Shown: piece after piece, positions 46,163-58,100 of the stretch | Layout: each line of letters starts with the position of its first letter | Numbering within the stretch: the first letter of the stretch is position 1 | From: Branchiostoma floridae | Taxonomy: Eukaryota > Chordata > Leptocardii > Amphioxiformes > Branchiostomatidae | Assembly (NCBI RefSeq): GCF_000003815.2 | Contig: NC_049989.1 | Span: 17,244,287-17,308,286 of the forward strand | Length of the DNA stretch: 64,000 bases | Direction of reading: 5' to 3' | Made by a program: the position numbers and the translations under genes | The notes under the pieces: model-generated | What the model was told of the DNA's origin: nothing | Database searches by the model: none | What the model saw: the letters and a program-made list of their open reading frames with translations, nothing else

Positions 46163-49100
46163 TTATGACGTCATCAATTTATTTTTTGGCTAAAACGGGG
46201 AATTTCCATAATACCTAAATATTTCACACAAAAAGTTATCTATAAAGTTTTTTTAATCAATATTTAAGTGTAATTAGACTTGTTTTTTTAAGCCAAAGCA
46301 ACGCCGTCAAAAATGACGTCATAAAATGACGTCATCTGTCGTTTAGCTATCCGCCATATTGGCTTAACCTTAAATGTCTTGAAATGCAACTTTCTCAACA
46401 TATAACGCTGAAAACGGATTGAAACGTTTATAAAATATTTTCTGTAAGAAAATACCAAGTCGTGAAGAAATCCCAGTGAAAATGAGCCTGTTATACTTTT
46501 CATTATGATGATTTTGAACATTCACGTCATTATTCATGAATATCTAATAATAAATGTCACACTACGATATCTTACATATTAAAGATAAATGAAAGAAGTA
46601 TAGTTTAGCAAAGAAACTTAAAATTCTAATGTTTAAACCAAAATTAGTGCTTTTTGTACAATATGCCTTTTAGAAACCCGTTGCCAACTTAGGCTATTTC
46701 TTGTAAATTGTTGGCAACAATATTTTAGGAAAAGTCACCAGGTTTGGATGTTTTGGCACAAGCCGTTTGACGTCAAAATTTGCGCTGGCACGTATAGCCC
46801 CCGTCCCACGTCCCACACCCCAGTCTGGATAGGGTTTTAACGCGACTACCATCTGGTATTAAATGGCCAAAGTTCACGAATGAGGTGTTATATACAATTT
46901 TCGATTGAATATTCAAATTGTGGTAACCCTATGAAAGCACGCATCATTAGAAAGAGAATTGAAGATGGAAAAGGAGTTATGACCACACAAGATCAAAAAG
47001 CGACAAAACAGGTCAATCCTATATATGACTAGAGAAAACGTCCTGTTGAGGGCCATCACAGCCCGGCAAAGGAGTGTCTTACAGAAAACTCCCAACGAAC
47101 TTTTAGACTCGGTCTGTTGCCACCGCAGCCGGGGTGATCGAAGCGGAAAGTATTCACCATGTGAACGTTAATACATGAAGCTTTGTCACTATAACCACTG
47201 TTGTGTTTGTTTATGACGAAATGCATTTTACTCACTCATTCCTGGGGTCCAGGACCACATCCCCGGTATCTATGATGTCTGGTGACGTCAGAAGTGTCCT
47301 AGCGGACGATCCGTCCTTCTTTGCTACAGATATAGCCCCTGTGCCAGAGACAGACCAGAAGATATTCCCCCCAGCGTGGTCCAATGCCAGGCCCCAGGCA
47401 GCTGCAGAAAAGAGTTTAAGGACGTTCATGTGTAATTGATCACTGTACGAACAACAGGAAATGCTTACAATTGCACACTTATTTTGGAATCTTTGAAATG
47501 TTGTTCTACTGGTGAAAATCTTGATATTTGGGGTAGACCACAACAGTATTGCAGTATGCTTTATTTATCACTCATATATACGTATTTCTATTATCTAATG
47601 TATATTAATTGTAAAAAGTTAGTAAAGAGAGGCCTTCGTATAAGCAACAGCTTTTGGCTTCCTTTGCACTGTTATATCCCTTTATATTTCATTGTCATGT
47701 ATTTACTTTTTTTTTTTTTTACTCTAAGTGTGAAACAAATAAGCAATATATACAATAAACAGTGTACACAGATTCCCCAAATATGTTGGGGTTTTGTCGA
47801 TAGACTGACGCATTTGAGCTCAGAAATGCGTAACTAGGACCACCATGCAGTCACTCCATTTCTGTTAACTTTTATTGCATATTAATCTCTGAACAGATGT
47901 GATGATGATATGATATTTGCGGTCTTTCAAATTGATTGCAGATGATGTTAAAGCAGATGTTAGGATCTGGCACATTCTCTGTGTCCTAAGCCCGTTTTTG
48001 CAACATTTATCTTTCTTTTCTAGAACTGTATTCTGTTAAAAATTCACCTTTTCCTACATAAACAAAAGAACAAAGAGCAGGATCCTTGATATACAAAGAT
48101 CATTTGGGCACAGCTTACTCAGAAGTTTATTGATACGTCTTTGTAATTTAACCTAGCCTAAAATCAGATATATTATTTTGAAATGTTACTTCTGACTTTG
48201 AATTTAAGGATTACAATGACAATTTATACCTTATTTTCACCGGTATCTATGCTAATGGTTATTTAAAACTTACTATAAATTCCGGTATCTATGATGGTCT
48301 CCATGCCACTCCCATCACGACGAGCCCGTTTGATGTTGGCGTTTTTCCAATCTGACCAGTACACGTAGTCGGTGAGCGGATCGTAGTCCAGGGCGTGGGG
48401 CCGTCCAATATGTACACATACTAGTGGCAGTGTGACCTTTGATCCGGAAGTGATGTTAAATTGAATGATGATTTCTTGATCTGCGACCAAGAGGAATGGC
48501 TCAATATTCTCACGGGAGTACAGATATCCTAATGGGTGGAGGAAATCAGAGTAAAATAACGAAATATTTTTAATCATCATCTATATTTTTTCTGACATAT
48601 AACATCACGAAACGTCCTAATTTGCATATATCACTGAGAATGCGGTATAATACCGCAGTGGTAAATGATAGGCATTTCCTGATATCATTTATATACGTTC
48701 TTAGACATGATATAATAACATTTATTGTGTAAAACAATCTTAATAAACAGATAGATCAAGGGCTATAACACGAATACTAAAACATACCAACAGCACCAAA
48801 CGAACATTAACACATACATACCTCAAGCCGTCAAAAAGGCAAGATTTTTATTGCCACATTTTTGTACTAAGTATGTTGACCAACACGCCATCTCAAATAG
48901 CACATACAACAAATGAAACCCAACTCACCTGACGTCTCACTCGTCTCGTCAACACTCTGCTCCATGGTTGGGCCGGTTCGGATTAGCTCCTTGGCCAGGT
49001 CGCGTTTCAAGGCGTCAACATTGGTGGTTAGTTGGCGTAGGTCGTCTTGGTCATGCTTTAAGGCGTCAACAGTGGTGGTCAGTTGAGGCATGTCATCTTG

Positions 49101-52100
49101 GTCGCGCTTCAACGTGTCAACAATGGTGGACAGTCGGCGCATGTCGTCATCATCGTGATGCTTCAAGGCATCAACAGTGGTGAACAGTTGGTTCATGAAG
49201 TCTTGGTCGGGCTTCATGGCGTCAACAATGGTGGACATGTTGTCTTGGTAGTTCTTAAAGGCGCCAAGAGTGGTGGTCAGTTCAGATATCTCCTACGAAC
49301 AAATATAGGTATATATGTAGGTCAGAATACCAAACATTAAAAAAAAGTAAGATAGCAGAAGGTTCTGACCTGATGGACTCAATAAACACAAAAGAGACAG
49401 TGTCGGAAAAATTGCTTTCCAACAGGTTTTTGTGATACAATAGCGCTTACCTCATTGTTGATGAACGCCAGAAGGGAAAGTCCCACACAGACCAGGATGA
49501 GCAACACGGCAATACCCGTGGCCACGTAGGCAAGCTTGGAGCGGATGAAACTACAGAGAGCACGGCAGCCGCTTGGTCCCCCAGAATACGTGCGGTCTGT
49601 TAGAAAACAAGAGGATTTAACCCTATCCAGACTGGACTTTTTGGCATTCCCTGGCTTGGGTAGGGGTGGGGGGTCACCCCCCTCCTTCGTATTTTCAAAA
49701 CGGCTTACTGTACGATCACCAAATTTGCAGGGGATGATTTGCTCGTCGAGTTTTATGACTCCTGAAATCGTCGTCATTATAACGTAATATGACGTAATTT
49801 ATTTATTTATTTATTTATTGGTTTGGCTGCACCGAACACACAGCCAGGGCTGCCCAACTAGCCTATGGCTATTACAAAGGGCTAGCCCTGCTGACAAACA
49901 CATAAACAATACAAATTAAAAGAAAGAACATTTGTATGTACATGGTGTAGGATAACTTACATATCATCTAAAATGGAGTATATAACATCATATCATCGAC
50001 AACAATATTTGCAATGAGAGGTCAGGGTCTGTATATACACGTGTGTGACTAATTTACCATGCGTATGGTTGCCTAGACATTCCCATAGTTTTCTTTTGAA
50101 AGAAGCAGTGGAGGTGGCTGTGCGAGTAGCAGTAGGGAGAGTGTTCCAGAGTGCTGTTGCTCTGTAGATGAATGTTTTCTGGCCTCTGGTGGACTTAGTG
50201 AGTTCAGATGTCAGGTGGTCGCTGTTCCTGAGGGAGTAACGTGACTCAGTAGCAGACGCACGGGTTCTGGGTATCAAGGTTTGAAGGTGTGGAGGGCAGT
50301 GACCGTTGAGGAGCTTGTACAGGGTGACAGCGGTGTGGAATTTTCGTCGGAACTGCAGTGATGGAAGGGATAGCTGGGTGTACAGAGATTGGTATGACGG
50401 GTACGGGAGTCCATGTTGTCCGCTGATCAGTCTGGCAGTTTGGTATTGAATTGATTCCAGTTTTGTTTCGTCGCGCTTGGTGAGTCCAGTCCAAACGACG
50501 TCGGCGTACTCCAGACCAGGTCTGGTGATGGTTTTGTACAGTCTGAGCAGGATATCCTTTGGTACCTTCTTTCTCAGTGCACACAGTAGGCCAGCAGATC
50601 TTCTTGACTTAGTGGAGGTTGTTTCAATGTGTTTAGACCAGGAAAGTGTGTTTGTTAGGGTGACACCAAGATGCTTGTAGCTAGTTATGACGTCATTAAT
50701 TTTTTTCGGCTAAAATCGGAATGTCCCATAATACCTGAATATTAAAAAAAGTGACCAATTAAGGTTTCTTATCAATATCTGAGTGTTATAAGTCGTCTGT
50801 TGTCAAAATCCGACACAACGACATCAAAATGACGTCATAAAATGACGTCATCGTAGTTTAGCTATCCGCCGTCTTGGATTTAGCCTGGAATCCAGCCGTG
50901 TTGTGCTTTGGTCGCTCTGCTTCCTTGCGAACACGTCTGGCATTCGTTAGCATTGGAAAGATCGGTCCTTACGTCACTAATGCGGGAAAGATAGAAGTAG
51001 TGTTCCGTTCGATTACGAACTGTAAACATGATTCTGTGTGTTCGATTTCCACCTTGGGGGTGCTTTGCGAAGGGGGCTTGGAGCCAACAGCCAATCAGAA
51101 ATCGCGCACATAAAGTGTGCGAATATTCAAATGCCAATCGTTCCAATGCTAACGAATGCCAGACGTACTCACGGTGGTCCGGTTGCTAGGCCAAAATCAC
51201 CATTGCTATGTGAATAGGCCGCACCCACTATTGTCACGGCGGGATGCCACCTCTGACTTGCCGGCAGAACAAGGATCGGCACAAATATTTTTTTCAAGTT
51301 AACATGCAATCTGACAATCGTATTGAAAATACAAAGTATAAAACTATCAAAGAAATGTGTTGGTTCTGGAACTATGTAAAAATCAAGAGTTGACATGTTA
51401 ATGCTACGTCCCTCGGGAACAAAATGCGTCGCATGCACAGAGGTCACTCTCGGCCGTTGAACTTTGCACTGACAAAACTCAAATCCTTCATTTACGTGTA
51501 AAACAGTACCTTACTACATTATCTAACCTTCTGTCCTGCGAAAATACGGCTACGTTCTCAAATGTTGGATGTCTAGGAGATTTAACTTTTTTTACTAATT
51601 TTGAGGTACGTTTTCTCCCATATCCCTTTTCGGTGAAAACGTACGAGCTTCCGACCAAATTAAAAATGGCGGCGACGTTCTGAGCTTTTCGGCGTTGTCA
51701 TTTTCATCAAATTTTCTTTTGTTAAACTCCAGATATAGCCCGAAATATGAAATATAGACTTTATTCAACGTTTCCTCGTGGTAAATTTTGAATGTTTTCG
51801 AGTTATAATGAGGATGGCGGCTAAGAAAACACAGCCTTATGAAAACAAATTCAAATGAGGTGCCGATCGGGCCATTGTTATTCGTGGAGGCCCCAAGCGT
51901 GATAATTGCCCGGGATTTTCAAGTTGCGAAAAAGAATCGACAATTTGTGTATTTCAAAGCTCTTGACATCGCAGATAACTAACTCTACCTAGTACCTAAA
52001 GATTTCAAAACATTGAAGAAATATCGTAGCCAACTTGCCGTCAAAAGGGTTGAAAATTCAGTAATGATACGGCTTTCTGTTCGTGTTCGACGGGTGAGCT

Positions 52101-55100
52101 AAAAAATTCTTGCATTGTCAAGCCAACTCAAGGAGTGAGGTTTAAAAAACGGTGAAACAGGTTTTTATCTACATGACGAGTTTACAGAAAATCTGAAAGC
52201 CACAAGAGTCTAGACCAGGCTATTTCTGTTGTGTTACAGTACTTGATTAGCGATTAAACGTTTAGGAATAAATTGAAACAAATATGGCGTGGGTTGAGTG
52301 GTGCATTTGTAAACAAAGGAACTGAATTCCGGTCGGAAGCATTTTTTTTTATAAACCAAGACGCGTTGTCTCTCATTTAACCGCATACAGGAGGCATACT
52401 TCACGTAATGTAATGTGTGTGCCACTATACAAAATCTTTATTTTCTGTGTTGAAATTGACCGATCTATTGAAATGCTTGGTATGAAATTCTATGTCTAAC
52501 AACCAGAGGGCCCGCCGGCCGCTGGCCTCCGTGTTGTCACTACGCATTTTGAACTTCCTAACCTGCCCCAGATTTCATGAAGTAATGCTGTACTGGTATT
52601 TAAAAAGCTGTAAATGTCCATTATACGAGAGAAGAAGAAATCACAGCGGAAAACCAGGTAATGCTGTGATTTTGTGGTTCAATGCTTGTTCCTTGTTACC
52701 GGCCAAACACGCCGGTGCCCCTCCATGGCGGCTTCAAAACAAAGGCATACGAGCAATTGCGTTATGATCTGAGGCGTAATGTAGGAGGGAATGTTATGTT
52801 CGAAATTCAGTATGTTTCAAAAATTCAGTGTTTCAAAATGCTATTCACACCGAAAGCAGGGTTTTAGGCTCATTGTATGAACTTGTTTTTCTTCTTCAAC
52901 CAGGTTGTGTAGACAATGCAGATTTCGCTGGACAGTGATAATCATGGGGAAACAAAAACAATAGGCCGGGGCGGGGAAGACTACGCATTTGAAAGGAAAA
53001 CTCCCCGCGGAAAAACACAGGGGGTCAGAAGAAACTCAAACATTTTCAGATCAGTCCTTCAAATGTGAGAACCAATCACTGACTGTTTCCAAGGGCGATA
53101 GTAGTGATTGACATCAGCTTCTCATTAATATTAATTACCTAGAAGTGGTGAAAAACAGAACCGATTTGGACCATCGTGACTGGCAGGAGCAGAGCGACCA
53201 ACGCACAGTACGGCTGGATTCCAGGCTATCTTGGATTATCAACCTTACATGTCTTAAGATACATTTTTTTAAACATATAACGCTAAAAATCCATGAAAAC
53301 GGATTGCAAACGTTCACATGAATGTTTTATTTAAGAAAATACAAAGTAGTGATGAAATCCGAGTGAAAATAAGCTGGTTATACTTTTCATCATGATGTGG
53401 TCGGCCATCTTGAATTTTTACCAATTACGTCATCTCATTAGCACAATTTAGGACTATTTAATTATTAATGTTCAACTAATATGTGTTAGATATTAAAGAA
53501 AAGAAGTTAATTTTAGCAAGAAAATCTTAAAATTCTATTGTTTAACCCTCAAGCACCCGATTGGGGTCTATTTGGACCCCAGACGTACACTTTGAAGTAC
53601 CAGTTGAACATTTTTGATTTGAAGAAAAATGCATTCCGTGACTTTGTCAGTCAATATCTGCTATACATTCTCCTACGTTTTTACGAAGATTGGTACATTA
53701 CTGTGGAAATTATAAAGAAAGTCTGTGTTCAGTCCGTCTTGGGTCCAAACGGACCCCAGCAAAAATGTGCAGTTTTTAAAACAATCTTTTGAACAAACTC
53801 CTGAACGACTTATCTTATGACCACCGAATTTTCAGAGATTGATAAACATGTAAAACTAAATCCTCACAAAAACTTTTGTGTCATCACAATGTAATATGTC
53901 GACATCATGACGTCATTTAGCTTATAAGGGTGGCCATCTTTGATTTTGTCCAATGACGTCATGGAATTTGCATCAATTTTAAATTCTAAATCAAGAAAAT
54001 TAGATTGATTCAAAGAATTTAATTGTTGTCAGAAAACAAGTGTAGTTTACTAAGAAAACCTTGTTTAAATCGAAATTGGCAAATTTGGGCAAAAATATGC
54101 CTGTCATAATTCCGTTGCCATGGCAACCCAAAAAATGATACTTACTTTAGTGACTTTAATTTTTGCCAGCAATATTTTGTGATAAATTACCAAGTTTCGT
54201 AGCTTTAGCTCTAGCCGTTCATGAGTTATACGCCATAAAAGTTGCCGAGGGCCTCAAAATTCTCCACCCTGGTCAATATAGGTTTAGTGCAAAACTGGTC
54301 CTTCTGATCTTTTGCATAAACTATGATAATAAGCTGGAATAAGTAACACATTAACATCTCAAAATGTTCCTCTATCATTGACGAAGCAATGTATGTACAA
54401 TGATCACCGATGAGAATTTTAATCAAGATTTTTTAAACAAAACATGTCGGGGTCCGTTTGGACCCTACTCGGTCATTTTAGTCGCACAAAAAGGTCGGGT
54501 GCTTCCGGATTAAACCCTAATTAGTGATTTTTGACAAATTTGCCTTTCAGAAATCTGTTGCCATGGCAACGCGGAAAAATATAAACTTGCGAAATTGAAA
54601 AAAAAAATTGACAACAATATTTTAGGAAATGTCGCCAAGTTTGGCCTAACACAACCGTTTGGGAGCTATACGACGTCAAAGTTGGCGCAGGCACTTTTAG
54701 CCCCCCCCCCCCCCACTCCCCCTTAAAGAATTTTAAGGACTGACAAAGACCGGAGTTCGTGCTGGAAATGACGTATACAGCTTAAGTTCAATCCGCAACA
54801 CGAAATCGAAAATAACACACAGTACAACAAATCACATTATAATCGTTTATAGGGGATTGTTTAGTTAGTGACTGAACCCACATAAAGATTGATAAGAGCA
54901 ACATCGCGGACGAGACAGGTTAATTAATTTAGCATTAGTAAGTCTATTTATTTACTAGTATTTTATCTATTTTTGTTTTCTTTAACCCTCAAACCACCGT
55001 ATGGGGTCAAAACTGACCTCAGGCGTTTATTAATATGTGTCATTATGACATTTCTGGTCGATAACAAATTTCCTCCTATGAGTTTGTTTGTATATATGTC

Positions 55101-58100
55101 TTATAACTTGTCATACGTTTTTACCGAGATTGGCTCATTGTTGATTAAGTTACTCTAGAAAGTCTATGCATGGTCCTGTGGAGTCAAAACTGACTCCAGC
55201 AATTTTCTAAACAAACTTTTGAGGCCCACGCCCAAACTACTTATCGTATGATCAATATTCTTTGTAAACATTGTTCTTGAAAGGAAGCAGTGTGCCCAAA
55301 GAAAAAAATGCATGATGTGTTCTTTGATGTTTTTAGAGCGTTTGTTGTAGTTTAAAAATTAAAGATGACGTCGATCGATTGCTTAACAAATCGGATTTTT
55401 CTGCATTGCAGTCCAGTTAGTGTCATCACGAGATGTCACGACGTCACATTTGTCGAAGTTTTTTTTTGTCGTAGAGTTATCAAGAATCTATGACAGAACC
55501 GACAAGCGACAAGAATCTAAGACGGCCCTTTCGTAGGAAGACAGCTAAAGCTTGTGTGACACCTTCGTTATCGTACGGAATTAGTTTGTTATCGTACGGC
55601 AATCGTACGAAAAATCTGACACAGGATGATTTACCTGTTCCGGAGGCGTACATTGGGTTGGGTATACTCGCAGCAGCGTCGGCACGTGCCTGCCAATCAG
55701 TCTGCTGCATGGTTGTGGTGCCTGGGGGGAAATTAAGATGGCCTCGACCGTATGAATCTGGAACACAAGCGCATCTGTGGCAAATCGACACCCTTCTCCT
55801 GTTATTGTTTATCGCACCACCAGAGAGCCATTCTTCAAACTCGAGTTGTTTTTGTCGCATGGCAGTCGAATGATGTCACGACGTCACATCCGTAGAAATT
55901 TGTCTAGCGATTTTGAAGATTTTGAAGAGTTTAAAAGTAGTGTATGACAGAGCCGACCACCGACAAGAATCTAAGACGGTCCTTTCATAACAGAACAGCT
56001 CAAGCTTGTACGACGCCTTCGCGACTCAGGAACGTAATCAGTTTGTTATAGTACGGCAATCGTACGAGGAACCTGACACAGGATTACTTACCTGCTCCGG
56101 AAGCGTACATGGGATTGGGAAAACACGCAGTGGCGTCGGCACGTGCCTGCCAATCAGTCTGCTGCATCGGCGTGGTGCCTGGAGGACAGTTACCAAATTT
56201 AAATGGTGTGAAAGGTATGAATTAGGGAGAAAAGTCACTTTAAGATACAACATGATATGACAAATATAACGTTATATCCATTAACTATGGTAGTATTATG
56301 TTATTGTACATCGCACCTTTAGAGGGCCACTCTTCATACTCGAGGGGTTTTTTTTGTCGCATTGCTATAAGCCTTCTTACACTAGTTGTCACGCACGCGC
56401 GGGTGATAGGAACACTGGGTAATATGTCAAAGTTGAAGGCCCCCAGAAAATCAACATTCCGTCATATTGCAGGCGCCATTACGTTTCTTACTTTGTTCTA
56501 CAAATCCAAACAATGGTAGAGACGTCAGCTGTTGACGTCTGAGGGCCTTAAACATTGACATATTACCCAGAGTTCCTCTCACCCACGCGTGCGTGGTAAC
56601 TAGTGCGAGAAGGCTTATCCGAAACCTATCAGGCTCATCTATATAAGCCACACATCCCATATAGTGCAAGGTATTAATATGCTAATAAAATCGCATGTTC
56701 AAGCGCATCGACGTTGACATGGAGACACCCCCTTTGACGGAAATGACGGTTATCCTCCTCTGGTAGAACATACAGGAAGTACACAAACAAGTACACGCAC
56801 TGAGTGGATACACGCGCGGGTTCGCCAGAAAAACAAACCTACACGGCTCTCCTTACAATTGAAGTAAATGTGGATATTGTCTTACCACCAGCTGCTTCCC
56901 GAGAACAGTGGGGAACACCCTGTGCGTGCCTGGGCTTGCGAGTGCCGCGAATGTTCCTGTCATCCCTTCCTGGAACCGAAGTGCCAGCATCTTCCTCCTG
57001 ATATCTGACGGCATATGGCTCCATGCTAGCTGGTTGGTGGTCTTTATCAGCGTCAACATCTTTATCCTGATATCTGACGGCATATGGCTCCATGCAAGCT
57101 GGTTGATGGTCTTTATCATCATCAGCATCTTCCTCCTGATATCTGACGGCATATGGCTCCGTGCTAGCTGGTTGGTGGTCTTTATCATCATCAGCATCTT
57201 CCTCCTGATATCTGACGGCATATGGCTCCATGCTAGCTGGTTGGTGGTCTTTATCATCATCAGCATCTTCCTCCTGATATCTGACGGCATATGGTTCCAT
57301 GCAAGCTGGTTGATGGTCTTTATCATCATCAGCATCTTCCTCCTGATATCTGGCGGCATGTGGCTCCATGCTAGCTGGTCGCAAGTCAGTATCAGGATCT
57401 GTGCCCTGGCCCTTCAGGTCATGCCCGTACACCGGGTTGGAAGCGTCACGTGCAAGCACGGGGTCAGAGGGACTTAGGTTGTACAGGGGGTTCATGTGCA
57501 CGGAGGCTTCGTTTGGAGGATGTTGAGACTCGTGCAAGGTACCACCGCCCCCGAAAAGGGCTGGAGCCTCAACACTGTTCTCGGGTCTATCACATCCTGC
57601 TAAGTGAACTTGGAAATCTTCTTTGCTGGTTGAAGCCACTATTTTTTTCTGAATGGGCGCCTTGGTCTTGGTATCTTCCGAACGAGTCTTCATCGCAAGA
57701 GCATGGCACATGTATGTGTCGCTGTTTGGTTGAATAGTGTCATTTCCCTGTCCGCTCTGGGTTGCTCCTTTACCTTTATAAGGCATGGTCAGTTCGTGTG
57801 TAACAGCGTATGGGCTGATGTCTGTAATGTATGTAATCCAACAAGTATTTATCTATTAAGCTTCACAGAAAAAGTTCTGTAAGGTGTTGGCAACAGGATT
57901 TTTGCGTCCTTTACAGGATCCACACCTCCAGCAACAGTTAAAAAACTATAAACTATAGAGAATGGGCAAATAAAATCTAATTACTTAACATAAAGATATT
58001 ATAACAGAATAACAGCAAATACAAAATAATACCCAAACGAAACAATAGTAAAAAGGATCAATTAAACTTAAAAACAAATGAAAATGATGTAATTAAAGGT

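Larger units (their letters stand above)
49617..54726. mobile_element. TTAA-flanked element, family A copy 3, carrying three nested insertions (receptor intron 4)
   Basis: The left end TTAACCCTATCCAGACTGG is intact. The right end is eroded to a poly-C tract before TTAA (54723-54726). The host element is recognisable in four pieces: 49617-49798, 50687-50880, 53229-53541 and 54514-54726. Between them lie a LINE tail, a 2.35-kb TIR element and a family C TTAA element. Host-piece joins match the uninterrupted copies at 12358 and 45979. TGACGTCA is at 50688, 50830 and 50843; the X-box is at 54557. Confidence 0.8.
55429..56345. repeat. Tandem duplication of about 450 bp that created two NPMY exons
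   Basis: Units 55429-55871 and about 55872-56345 are alignable across intron and exon, for example ATGTCACGACGTCACAT at both left edges and GACAAGAATCTAAGACGG in each. Each unit contains one 87-nt exon. The exons are better conserved than the introns. Confidence 0.8.

Noticed and set aside
56908-57477. Long plus-strand open frame opposite receptor exon 2
   Set aside because: It is the antisense shadow of the 69-bp coding repeat; hydrophobic ILLIS runs come from reading the acidic repeat backwards, and no splice or start context supports it.
57786-57786. ATG at 57786 as the only receptor start
   Set aside because: It is possible, but the frame is open upstream to an acceptor and joins in phase to a well-placed ATG exon at 60459, giving DISPYAV, which resembles the downstream repeats; kept as an alternative.
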